Shown here in pieces: positions 55,370 to 64,000 of a DNA stretch of 64,000 nt. The notes beneath the pieces were generated by a model that saw only the letters and a program-made list of their open reading frames with translations, was not told the origin of the DNA and did no database searches. This DNA is from Pinisolibacter aquiterrae (GTDB lineage: Bacteria > Pseudomonadota > Alphaproteobacteria > Rhizobiales > Ancalomicrobiaceae), in NCBI RefSeq assembly GCF_019160155.1, contig NZ_JAFNIH010000041.1:102771-166770 (forward strand), given 5' to 3'. How positions within the stretch are numbered: the first letter of the stretch is position 1; each line of letters opens with the position of its first letter. Both the position numbers and the translations under genes were made by a program.

Positions 55370-56119
55370 TCAGTCGGCGCTCTCGGCGATGGCGGCCTCG
55401 GCCTCACGAATCGCGCGCGGCGTGCCGACGTGCAACCATACACCACTCATCCGCTGCCCGAAGAGACGCCCCGCCTCGAGCGCGCGATCGAACAGACGGT
55501 TGAGCGAGAAGGCCTCGCCGCGCGGCGCGCCCTCGAACAGGCGCGGATGGAGGATCGCCGCGCCGGAATAGACGAAGGGGGCGACCCGCCGCTCGGCGCG
55601 GCGCGAGAGCCGGCCGGTGTCGTCCATGGTGAAGTCGCCGAGCCCGTCGTAACCGATCGAGCCGACCGTCGGCGCCAGGAGGAGCAGGGCGTCCATCGTC
55701 GCCTCGTCCCAGCGCTCGGCCAGGAGGTCGAGGTTGGGCCGATAGCCCTCGATCCAGAAACTGTCGGAATTGATCAGATAGAACGGCGCCGTGCCGAGAT
55801 CCGGCAGCGCCTTCACCACGCCGCCGCCGGTCTCGAGCAGCAGCGCGCGCTCGTCGGAGACGACGATTCGCGGCGTCTCGCATTTGGCGACGTGAACCTC
55901 GACCAGATCGGCGAGCCAATGGACGTTGACCACCGCCGTCTCGACCCCGGCGGCGCGCAGCCGGTCGAGCCCGTGATCGATCAGGGCGCGGCCGCCGACC
56001 TCCACCAGGGGCTTCGGCGTCGTCGCCGTGATCGGGCGCATGCGCTTGCCGAGACCGGCGGCGAGCACCATGGCGTGGGTCGGACGGGAAAGGGGCGAGG
56101 AGTGTCGGGACGAGGACAT
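55370..56119 (-). CDS. murU: N-acetylmuramate-1-phosphate uridylyltransferase (MurU-like)
   Basis: A 249-aa nucleotidyltransferase. The nucleotide loop is LAAGLGKRMRPIT, the sugar-phosphate Lys is in TPKPLVEVGG, and NSDSFWIEG carries the metal-binding Asp. The family also contains mannose-1-phosphate guanylyltransferases; MurU is preferred because an AmgK-like kinase precedes it by 27 bp. AmgK and MurU together turn recycled MurNAc into UDP-MurNAc, bypassing MurA and giving intrinsic fosfomycin tolerance in Pseudomonas and Caulobacter. ATG at 56119. Confidence 0.85.
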   Translation of the reverse strand: MSSSRHSSPLSRPTHAMVLAAGLGKRMRPITATTPKPLVEVGGRALIDHGLDRLRAAGVETAVVNVHWLADLVEVHVAKCETPRIVVSDERALLLETGGGVVKALPDLGTAPFYLINSDSFWIEGYRPNLDLLAERWDEATMDALLLLAPTVGSIGYDGLGDFTMDDTGRLSRRAERRVAPFVYSGAAILHPRLFEGAPRGEAFSLNRLFDRALEAGRLFGQRMSGVWLHVGTPRAIREAEAAIAESAD

Positions 56120-56146
56120 GCGGGAAGCTACCGGAAGAACGGGCGA

Positions 56147-57688
56147 TCAACGGGCGAGGCGCCGGTCGGCCGGCACGACGTCCTCATACCAGAGCTTCAG
56201 CGGTCGCAACACAGGTTCGTCGAACACCCGGTCGAGGTAGTCCCACAGGCGCGGCAGATGGGCGAGATAGTGCGGCTTGCCGTCGCGCGCCTTCAGCCGC
56301 GCGAAGACGCCGAGAATCCGCGTGTTGCGCTGCGCCGCCAGGATCGCATAGGCGCGGTCGAAGGCGGTCTGATCGAAGCCCGTGTCGTGGCGCCGCCGCG
56401 CCGCGACATAGGCCGCGCGCAGCTCCGCCTCGAGCGCGCGATCGACCGTGACCCGCGCGTCCTCGGCGAGCGAGACGACGTCATAGGCGGGGTGGCCGAG
56501 GATCGTGTCCTGGAAATCGAGCACGCCGACCCGGGCGAGCCCCTCGCGGTCCGCGAGCCAGAGCAGATTGGGCGAATGATAGTCGCGCAGGCACCAGGTC
56601 CGTGGCCCGGCGATGATCTCCTCGAAGAGCGGCCGCCAGAGGGCGAGGAACGTGGTCCGCTCCTCGAGGCTCGCCGGCCGTTCCAGGAGATGCGGGATCC
56701 CCCAGTCGAGGAAGACCGAGACCTCCGCCTCGAGATTGCCGAGGTCGTAGGCCGGCAACGCATAGCTCTCGCCCTCGCCGTCGTCGAGGATCGACGGCAG
56801 GTCGCGGTCGTGCAACGCCGCCAGGAGTTCGACCGCCGCTCGGTAGCGCTCGACGATCGGCGCCGGCGGCTCTCCGGCGACGCAGGGCTCGGACCCGAGA
56901 TCCTCGAGCAGCATCAGACCCTGGTCGAGGTCGTGGGCGAGGATCTCCGGCACCGAGACGCCCTGTGCCGCGAGCCCCAGGCCGAGCGCCAGGAACGGGC
57001 GCGGCCCCTCGGCGAGCTTGGCGGCGGCCCGCGCCGCCACTCGGGCGCGCCCGGCCGCGTCGTCGGGCTCGGGCGGATGGTTCATCAGCACGGAGGCGCC
57101 GTGGGCGTCGTGGATCCGCTCGTAGGAGCGCGACGAGGCGTCGCCCTGGAGATGGCGGCGATGGCCGCGCGGACTGCCGGCCGCCTCGAGAAAGGCGCGG
57201 ATCGCCAGCGTCCGGTCGAGCCGCGCGCCCCAGGCCTCGGCCGGGCCGGTCATCCGCACGACGCGCTCGCCGGCATTCGTCCCGGCGCCGAGCGCCACCA
57301 CCAGCATGTCCTCGGGCAGCCGATCCTCGGCGCGATCGGGCCATTCGATCAGCGCCGCGCCCTCGAGCAAGGCCTCGTCGAAGCCGAGCTCGTCGAGCTC
57401 GCTCGCCTCGCTCAGCCGATAGAGATCGTAATGGGAGACGATGAGACGCGGCAGCGCATAGGCCTGCACCAGCGTGAAGGTCGGGCTCGGCGCCTCGAGC
57501 GCGTCGTCGTCGGCGAGCGCCCGGATCATCGCCCGCGCCAGGGTCGACTTGCCGGCGCCGAGATCGCCGACCAGCGCCACCACGTCGCCGACGCGCAGGA
57601 TCGCGGCGAGGTCCTCGGCGAGCGCGACGGTCGCGGTCTCGTCGGCGAGCGTCAGGCGCAGATCGAGAAAGACCGTGTCGTCGCTCAT
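56147..57688 (-). CDS. Fusion: TsaE (t6A ATPase) and AmgK-type anomeric sugar kinase
   Basis: 513 aa in two domains. Residues about 1-155 are TsaE: Walker A GDLGAGKST (41-49), SPTFTLVQAY, HYDLYRL and LIEWPDR, the ATPase for tRNA t6A modification with TsaB/TsaD. Residues about 170-513 are an APH-fold kinase like AmgK: GDASSRSYERI, the catalytic loop CLRDYHSPNLLW, and the metal Asp in GVLDFQDTI. AmgK phosphorylates MurNAc/GlcNAc at C1. The fused gene links a tRNA-modification subunit to cell-wall recycling, with MurU next. ATG at 57688 is 7 bp after divL. Confidence 0.92.
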   Translation of the reverse strand: MSDDTVFLDLRLTLADETATVALAEDLAAILRVGDVVALVGDLGAGKSTLARAMIRALADDDALEAPSPTFTLVQAYALPRLIVSHYDLYRLSEASELDELGFDEALLEGAALIEWPDRAEDRLPEDMLVVALGAGTNAGERVVRMTGPAEAWGARLDRTLAIRAFLEAAGSPRGHRRHLQGDASSRSYERIHDAHGASVLMNHPPEPDDAAGRARVAARAAAKLAEGPRPFLALGLGLAAQGVSVPEILAHDLDQGLMLLEDLGSEPCVAGEPPAPIVERYRAAVELLAALHDRDLPSILDDGEGESYALPAYDLGNLEAEVSVFLDWGIPHLLERPASLEERTTFLALWRPLFEEIIAGPRTWCLRDYHSPNLLWLADREGLARVGVLDFQDTILGHPAYDVVSLAEDARVTVDRALEAELRAAYVAARRRHDTGFDQTAFDRAYAILAAQRNTRILGVFARLKARDGKPHYLAHLPRLWDYLDRVFDEPVLRPLKLWYEDVVPADRRLAR

Positions 57689-57695
57689 CGGCGCC

Positions 57696-60224
57696 TCATT
57701 CCCCGGCGGCGGACAGGGGGGTCGACGAGGGCGCCTCGGACGAAGGCGCGGTCCCCGCGTCGCCGGCGGGAAGCGCCGGCAGGTGACACACGACCTCGGT
57801 GCCGCGTCCCTCGGTGGAAGTGATGCTCACCGTGCCGCCGTGCAGTTCGACGAAGTTCTTGACGATCGAGAGACCGAGCCCGGCGCCGCCGCGATGCGGC
57901 CCCTGCCGGCGGGTGTAGAAGCGCTCGAACACCTGCCGCAGCTGATCCTCGGGAATGCCGACGCCGTCGTCGGCGACCGAGAGCGTAATGCCGTCGCCGT
58001 CACGCTTGGCGGTGACCTTGACGGTGCCGCCCTCGGTGGAGAAGGAGACCGCGTTGGAGAGCAGGTTGAAGAGGATCTGGCGGATCCGCTTCTCGTCGGC
58101 GGTGACGGTGCCGAGATCGCCGGCGACGTCGGTGAGGAGGGTCAGCCGGCGCCCGGCGAGCCGGTCCTTGATGCCCTCGATCGCCCCGGCGATGGCCTCG
58201 GCGAGATCGACCTCGCCGAGTTCCAGCCGCATGATCCCGGCGTCGATGGTGGCGAGGTCGAGAATGTCGTCGACGATCGCCATCAGGGCCTGGCTCGAGG
58301 TCATGATGTGCTGGGTATAGTCGCGCTGCTTGTCGTTGAGCGGCCCGGTCCGGGTCTGATCGGCGAGGAGATGGGTGAAGCCGACGATGTTGGTCAGCGG
58401 CGAGCGCAATTCGTAGGAGACGAGGCCGACGAAGTCGGTCTTGATGTGGTCGGCCTCCTCGAGCGCCTCGTTCTTCTCGACCAGCGCCCGCTCGACGTTG
58501 ACCGTGTCGGTGACGTTGACGAAGGTGACCAGCGTCGCCCCGTCCGGCAGCGGCACGCCGGCATAGTCGAGCACGAGCCCGTCGCGCCGCTCGATCGTCC
58601 CGGCCAGCCGGTCGCGGTTCTCCGAGAGCCCGGTCACGGCGATCTTCAGCCGGTTCCAGGTGGTCGGGTCGTCGTGGAGGGTGGAGAGCGCCTTGACCAC
58701 GTCGCCGATGTGCGGCTTGCAGGCGAGCCCCGCCTCGTCGAGCTTCCACAGCGAGACGAAGGCCGGGTTCCACAGCCGCAGCCGGCCGTCCGAGCCGAAC
58801 ACCACCACGCCCTCGGAGAGATGGTCGAGGGTCTCGCCCTGGACCCGCACCAGCGCGTTGTGACGCTTCTCGAGGTCGAGCCTCTCGGTGACGTTCTCGT
58901 AGATGTAGGTGACGCCGCCCTGGGGATGCGGATTGGCGATGACGCGCAGCGTCTGCCCGTCGGGCAGGTGCCACCAGTGCTCGCGCGCGTCGAGGCTCTG
59001 ATAGGCGACGTGGAGGTCCCGCTTCCACGAGCGCCAGTCGGCCTGTTCGGGCAGCTTGCGCGCCGCCCGGAGCTGGTCGAGCAGGGTGCCGTCGTCGGGC
59101 GAGGAATCGAGGAAGGCGGCGTCGAAGCCCCACAGGCCGCGGAAGGCGGCGTTGTAGAACTGGAGCCGCTTGTCGGCGCCGAAGATCGCCACGGCGGTCG
59201 CCAATTGGTCGAGGGTGCGGGCGTGGAAGTCGACCGTCCGGCGCAGCTCCGCCTGGATCTGCTCGAGGTTGGAGACGTCGATGGCGATGCCCGCCTCGCC
59301 GTGGGCGGAGGCGACGTCGACCACGTCGTAGGTCACGCGCTTGCCGCCGACCACCACGGGCAGGCGCAGATCGACCGCCAGCGCTTCGTTGCGCGCCTGG
59401 GCGATCGCCTTGCGGCCGGCGCCGTCGAGGAGTTCCAGCCCGCCGTCGATCGCCTGCGCCGGATCGACCGCGTCGACCGCCCGGGCATAGGCCTGATTGA
59501 CCCAGGCGAGCCGGCCGTCGAGACCGCGCATCCACACCGGGCTCGGCATCGCCTCGAACAGCGCCCGCATCGCCTCGACGTCGGCGAGGAGCCGGCGGTG
59601 ACGTTCGGCCAGTTCGGCATGCTCGCGCCGCTCGCCGGTGAGATCGGAGAAGCGCACGAAGGGGCGCCCGCCGGCCATCCGGCCCATGCCCTCGATATGC
59701 GTGCCGGAGCGGGTGCCGAGTTCGAGATCGAACGGGGTCCCGCGCTCGCGCAGCGCCGCGACGGCACGGTCGAGTTCGGCCGCCGAGGTGGTGGTCAGCC
59801 ACGATCCGAAGGCGAGGAATTCGGCCCGGTTCTTCGGCGCGGCCGCGTCCGGGCCGAGCAGGCCGAGCAGCAACGGCGCCTCACCGGGCGCGCCCCAGGC
59901 GAGGATCAGTTGATCGTCGGAATCGAGCAGTGCCTCGGCCCGGTCGACCTGCGCCTTGAGGTCGGCATTGTCGGCGCTGAGCCGGGCGATCGTCGCCTCG
60001 GCGCGCGTGCGCGCGCGCATCATGCCGGCGGCGGAGGCGACGGCGACCGCGATGACGCCGATCATCGAGGCGGTGAGCATGATCTGGTGCGTGGAGACGA
60101 CGTCGACCTTGTCGGCGGCGGCGGCCACGTCGAGGCTCTCGAAGAGCCCCGCCGCCGCGAGCGCGACGCTCGCCGTCGATCGTCGGAGCGACGCCGGAAT
60201 CCGTCCTCCCCTCCGCCCCCACAT
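57696..60224 (-). CDS. divL: DivL-type PAS sensor kinase with Tyr in the H-box
   Basis: 842 aa. One membrane helix (about 48-70, MLTASMIGVIAVAVASAAG), a series of PAS domains (about 75-600), then a histidine-kinase core. The phospho-acceptor His of the DHp domain is Tyr604: SYELRSPLTNIVGF, codon TAC at 58415-58413. The ATP domain is intact: NLLSNAVSF (N), ADDGVGIP (G1), GGAGLGLSIV (G2). Caulobacter DivL has the same His-to-Tyr change and works with DivK and CckA to control CtrA. ATG at 60224 follows GAGAGGAC. First gene of the operon to addA. Confidence 0.9.
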   Translation of the reverse strand: MWGRRGGRIPASLRRSTASVALAAAGLFESLDVAAAADKVDVVSTHQIMLTASMIGVIAVAVASAAGMMRARTRAEATIARLSADNADLKAQVDRAEALLDSDDQLILAWGAPGEAPLLLGLLGPDAAAPKNRAEFLAFGSWLTTTSAAELDRAVAALRERGTPFDLELGTRSGTHIEGMGRMAGGRPFVRFSDLTGERREHAELAERHRRLLADVEAMRALFEAMPSPVWMRGLDGRLAWVNQAYARAVDAVDPAQAIDGGLELLDGAGRKAIAQARNEALAVDLRLPVVVGGKRVTYDVVDVASAHGEAGIAIDVSNLEQIQAELRRTVDFHARTLDQLATAVAIFGADKRLQFYNAAFRGLWGFDAAFLDSSPDDGTLLDQLRAARKLPEQADWRSWKRDLHVAYQSLDAREHWWHLPDGQTLRVIANPHPQGGVTYIYENVTERLDLEKRHNALVRVQGETLDHLSEGVVVFGSDGRLRLWNPAFVSLWKLDEAGLACKPHIGDVVKALSTLHDDPTTWNRLKIAVTGLSENRDRLAGTIERRDGLVLDYAGVPLPDGATLVTFVNVTDTVNVERALVEKNEALEEADHIKTDFVGLVSYELRSPLTNIVGFTHLLADQTRTGPLNDKQRDYTQHIMTSSQALMAIVDDILDLATIDAGIMRLELGEVDLAEAIAGAIEGIKDRLAGRRLTLLTDVAGDLGTVTADEKRIRQILFNLLSNAVSFSTEGGTVKVTAKRDGDGITLSVADDGVGIPEDQLRQVFERFYTRRQGPHRGGAGLGLSIVKNFVELHGGTVSITSTEGRGTEVVCHLPALPAGDAGTAPSSEAPSSTPLSAAGE

Positions 60225-60365
60225 GTCGAAGGTCCTCTCGTCTCGCACGACTGGCTTGGCTGATCGGACTTCGTCGAAGAATACGCGGTCGAAGTCCCCC
60301 CGAATCACCGTCAAGATACCGTGTCGGGGCGGGGCTGAGGAGAGTCGGCCCCATGAAAACGCGAA

Positions 60366-60391
60366 GGGCGCGGCGAAATTCCGCCGCGCCC
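60366..60391 (-). terminator. Rho-independent-type terminator of ahcY
   Basis: A 10-bp GC stem (60366-60375 with 60382-60391), 6-nt loop, then TTCGCGTTTT on the minus strand, 30 bp after the ahcY stop. It separates ahcY from divL, which starts 196 bp after ahcY. Confidence 0.7.
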
Positions 60392-60420
60392 CCAGATGTC
60401 GTGGGAAGGAAGACTTCCGA

Positions 60421-61821
<1,401 letters not shown>

Positions 61822-61931
61822 GTCGATCTCCGGAAGACCCGAGGGCGAGGCCCCCGTCGTCGGGCGCGCGCGGGCGGCCGCGACGCGAAGAAGGCACCCC
61901 CTCCGAGGCGGAGCGGGCGCGCGATGGCGGG

Positions 61932-61960
61932 GTTATAATCGAGCCGTCCGGCAGGGGCAA
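61932..61960 (-). promoter_or_regulatory. Candidate ahcY promoter
   Basis: On the minus strand, TTGCCC (61960-61955), 17-bp spacer, TATAAC (61937-61932), giving a start of transcription near 61925 and a leader of about 100 nt. The palindrome at 61965-61986 is just 4 bp upstream of the -35. Confidence 0.5.
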
Positions 61961-61964
61961 TAAG

Positions 61965-61986
61965 GATATAAAGATTTCTTTATATC
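61965..61986 (-). promoter_or_regulatory. Perfect 22-bp palindrome upstream of ahcY (SahR-operator candidate)
   Basis: GATATAAAGA-TT-TCTTTATATC, a perfect 10-2-10 inverted repeat and by far the most A+T-rich symmetric site in the window. In Alphaproteobacteria the SAH-responsive ArsR-family regulator SahR controls ahcY and other methionine-cycle genes, and this site is of that general kind (from memory, not checked). No sahR gene is in the window. Confidence 0.6.
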
Positions 61987-62083
61987 GAGCTTTCCACGGA
62001 CCCGGCGCCCCCGCTTCCGCCGCCACGAGAAAGCCGCGATCGCGGCACGACCTGTCGCCTCCGACGCAGGGGAGGAGGGCCTC

Positions 62084-62653
62084 ATGGAGATCGAAGTTCC
62101 CGGATCCGAGAGCGTGGCGACGCGGGATCGCTTCAACAATTCCATCGCCGTGGCGGTGGCTCTGGTGTCCGCCTTCATGGCGGTCTCCAAGATCAAGGAC
62201 GACAACGTCGTCCAGGCCATGCAGAAGGCGCAGGCCGAGACGGTCGACTTCTGGAACGAGTATCAGGCCCGCCGCCAGCGCCAGTTCGGCGTCGAGCTGG
62301 CGATCGAACAGGCCCGCGCCTCGATCCCCTCCTCGCCGGAGCGCGACGCGAAACTCGCCGAATGGAAGAAACAGGCCGACGTCTTCAAGGCGCGCGCCGA
62401 GGAATCCGCGACCAAGGCCAAGGCGCGCGCCGCCGACTACGACGCCGGCAACGACCGCGACGATCTCTTCGACCTCTCCGACGCGATGCTGTCGATCTCG
62501 CTCGCCCTCTTCGCGGTGACGGCGTTGACGCGGGTGCGCTGGCTCTTCGGCCTCGCCGGGGTCCTCGGCCTCGGCGGCGCCGTCTTCGGCCTCGCCGGCT
62601 TCAACGGCTGGACCGCGCTCCATCCCGATTTCCTGGTGTCGATCCTCAACTGA
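62084..62653 (+). CDS. DUF4337-type membrane protein
   Basis: 189 aa. One N-terminal membrane or amphipathic segment (NNSIAVAVALVSAFMAVSKI), a charged helical region with coiled-coil character (about 45-120, rich in Ala, Lys, Glu), then two membrane helices (LSISLALFAVTALTRVRWLF and GLAGVLGLGGAVFGLAGF). The arrangement and VVQAMQKAQAETVDFWNEYQ match DUF4337 proteins, whose function is unknown. ATG at 62084 follows GGAGGAG. Its last 8 bp overlap the end of the convergent LysR gene. Confidence 0.82.
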   Translation: MEIEVPGSESVATRDRFNNSIAVAVALVSAFMAVSKIKDDNVVQAMQKAQAETVDFWNEYQARRQRQFGVELAIEQARASIPSSPERDAKLAEWKKQADVFKARAEESATKAKARAADYDAGNDRDDLFDLSDAMLSISLALFAVTALTRVRWLFGLAGVLGLGGAVFGLAGFNGWTALHPDFLVSILN

Positions 62654-63512
62654 TCGCCAGCACCGGCCTCAGCGTCGCCGTGATCCAGTCGATCACGGCG
62701 ACGACCGCCGCCTCGTGCCGCCGTTCCGGGCGCACCAGCAGCCACACCTCGCGTCGCGCCACCGGCTCGACGCCGCTGAGACGCGTCATGCGCGGATCGT
62801 TCGCGCCGATCAGGAACGGCAACACCGCGCGATGGCCGCCCGCCACCGCCTCGGCGATGGCGCCGATCCGGTTGGAACGGAAACTCGGCAACAGGCCCGG
62901 AAAGGCGGTGGCGAGCCATCGGCTCTCCGGCACGTGGTCGAGCGCCTCGCCGTAGCCGGCGATCGGCCGATCGGCCGCCCCGTCGTCGCCGGCCGGACCG
63001 TAGAATCCGAAGACGAGATCGCCGAGCCGCCGCGCCAGCGCTTCGTCCGCCGCCGGTCGCGCCAGCCTGAGCGCCACGTCGGCCTCGCGCGCGGCGAGCG
63101 AGACGTTGCGATCCTCGCCGTCGACCTCGAGCCGCACTCCGGGGTGGCGCGTCCGGAATGCCGCGACCGCCGGCGCCAGCACACGCGTCGCCAGAAGGTC
63201 GACCGCCGAGATCACCACCGTGCCCGAGAGCCGCAGCCGGTCGTCGTCGAGCTTGGCGTCGATCCGCGCCGCCGCCGCCGCCATCGCCTCGAGGTCCGCC
63301 ATCAAGGCGAGAGCCAGCGGGCGCGGGCGATGGCGCCGCTCGATCCGGTCGAACAGCGGTTCGCCGATCCGCTCCTCGAGACGGGTGAGCCGGCGCGACG
63401 CGGTGGTCTGGTCGACGCCCCGGCGCCGCGCCACCGCCGCGAGCGTGCCGGCCTCGGTGAGGTCGAGGATCAGGTGGAGGTCGTCCCAGTCGATGGGGAA
63501 GGGCCGGCGCAT
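62646..63512 (-). CDS. LysR-family regulator
   Basis: 288 aa. Helix-turn-helix: IDWDDLHLILDLTEAGTLAA and GVDQTTASRRLTRLEERIG, then the effector domain (SGTVVISAVDLLATRVLAP). It is divergent from an isochorismatase-type gene with 107 bp between starts and probably controls it. ATG at 63512 begins MRRPFPIDW. It tail-overlaps the DUF4337 gene by 8 bp, so transcripts collide. Confidence 0.88.
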   Translation of the reverse strand: MRRPFPIDWDDLHLILDLTEAGTLAAVARRRGVDQTTASRRLTRLEERIGEPLFDRIERRHRPRPLALALMADLEAMAAAAARIDAKLDDDRLRLSGTVVISAVDLLATRVLAPAVAAFRTRHPGVRLEVDGEDRNVSLAAREADVALRLARPAADEALARRLGDLVFGFYGPAGDDGAADRPIAGYGEALDHVPESRWLATAFPGLLPSFRSNRIGAIAEAVAGGHRAVLPFLIGANDPRMTRLSGVEPVARREVWLLVRPERRHEAAVVAVIDWITATLRPVLAIS

Positions 63513-63619
63513 GTTCGTCTCTGCGTTTTCGCAGGGTCGCCTCCGATCATCGCCGATTTCAACGGATCTGTCGCCGGGTGATGAAGGGGCGACCCCACTC
63601 CCGAGCCCCGGAGCCGATC

Positions 63620-64000
63620 ATGCCCGCGTCCCCCCTTCCGCCCACGACCCTCCTGGCGATGGCCGGCGCCGTCCCGCCCCTGCCGAACCTCGCCGAGGCG
63701 ACGCTGATCCTGATCGATCTGCAGACCGAATATCGCGAGAGTCCGCTCGCCCTGGTCGGCGTCGAACCGGCGATCGCCCGGGCCGCGACGCTTCTCGCCG
63801 CGGTGCGTGCCGCCGGCGGCCGGGTCGTCCACGTCGCCCATGCCGGCCGGCCCGGCGGGGCCTTCGACCGCGCCGCCCCGCGCGGCGCCGTCGTCGCCGA
63901 GGTCGCGCCGGAGGCGGGCGAGCCGCTGGTCGAGAAGCGCCGCGTCTCCGCCTTCGTCGAGACCGATCTCGCCCGGCATCTGCCGGCCCCCGGCGCCGCG
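63620..64000 (+). CDS. Isochorismatase-family hydrolase, 3' end missing
   Basis: The first 127 codons are present. ATLILIDLQTEYRES contains the catalytic Asp, and GRVVHVAHAGRPGG and EPLVEKRRVSAFVETDL the conserved Lys region; the catalytic Cys would lie past the edge. Cysteine-hydrolase family members include isochorismatases, nicotinamidases and carbamoyl-sarcosine-type amidases, so the substrate is open. The ATG at 63620 begins MPASPLPPTTL. Confidence 0.85.
   Translation, partial: MPASPLPPTTLLAMAGAVPPLPNLAEATLILIDLQTEYRESPLALVGVEPAIARAATLLAAVRAAGGRVVHVAHAGRPGGAFDRAAPRGAVVAEVAPEAGEPLVEKRRVSAFVETDLARHLPAPGAA

Noticed and set aside
60302..60306. A GANTC methylation site upstream of divL
   Set aside because: A single 5-bp match is expected by chance and there is no second site in the same region.

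Overview
This is a 64 kb piece of a very G+C-rich bacterial chromosome, almost certainly an alphaproteobacterium of the Hyphomicrobiales (Rhizobiales) type. The evidence is gene content: a DivL-type kinase with Tyr in place of the phospho-acceptor His, a membrane-bound ferritin (MbfA) behind an Irr-like inverted repeat, AddAB instead of RecBCD, a TsaE-AmgK fusion next to MurU, and CtrA-box-like sites. I cannot name a species. Nearly all genes are complete. Only leuA (left edge, minus strand) and an isochorismatase-type hydrolase (right edge, plus strand) run off the window. I see no tRNA, rRNA, CRISPR array, prophage, transposase or integrase.

Layout. 0-1.8 kb: leuA preceded by a Leu-rich leader peptide and a hairpin that overlaps its stop codon, which together look like an attenuator. 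1.8-4.3 kb: a chemoreceptor with a NIT sensor and a C-terminal PilZ domain. 4.4-7.2 kb: a translationally coupled three-gene minus-strand operon (EEP-family phosphatase/nuclease, Nudix-like protein, PhzF-like protein). 7.4-16.8 kb: a lipid and fatty-acid block (SCP2 protein, FadL-like porin, FadD-like ligase, MerR regulator, thiolase, FadN-type bifunctional enzyme, FadE-type dehydrogenase), with a recurring TGACGT element in its promoter regions. 16.8-17.3 kb: REP-like palindromes. 17.3-20 kb: cysK, dut, mbfA. 20-26.5 kb: an orphan Tat-exported TRAP binding protein, a Cys-rich MarR regulator, an SH3 protein, a D-2-hydroxyacid dehydrogenase, a small exported protein, and TetR, ArsR and LysR regulators. 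26.7-30.5 kb: a methylmalonate-semialdehyde dehydrogenase and a GMC oxidoreductase separated by an inverted pair of GC-rich repeats. 30.5-37.6 kb: a BacA/SbmA-like ABC protein with a degenerate ATPase, then a beta-glucosidase, an MFS exporter and an alpha-glucosidase. 37.9-47.2 kb: an SNase-like nuclease, ahpF/ahpC, an FAH-family hydrolase, fmt-truA, a low-molecular-weight tyrosine phosphatase, a MarR regulator and hrpB. 47.4-48.5 kb: grpE and trxA. 48.6-60.2 kb: one compact minus-strand operon, divL, tsaE-amgK, murU, addB, addA. 60.4-62 kb: ahcY behind a perfect 22-bp palindrome. 62-64 kb: a DUF4337-type membrane protein, a LysR regulator and the partial isochorismatase-type gene.

How it works together. 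Most of the window is core metabolism and housekeeping. Three themes stand out. First, the fatty-acid block contains uptake, activation and a full beta-oxidation set around its own MerR-family regulator. Second, several stress or metabolite genes carry recognisable candidate operators: an Irr-like site at mbfA, an OxyR-phased site between ahpC and the FAH gene, a SahR-candidate palindrome at ahcY, and paired dyads at an ArsR gene. Third, the divL-to-addA operon places a cell-cycle regulator, a tRNA t6A ATPase fused to a cell-wall-sugar kinase, the partner nucleotidyltransferase and double-strand-break repair in one apparent transcription unit. I did not find a wholly unknown multi-gene system. 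The best candidates for new biology are the leuA attenuator, the DivL/AmgK-MurU/AddAB operon, the degenerate ABC protein and the shared TGACGT promoter element.
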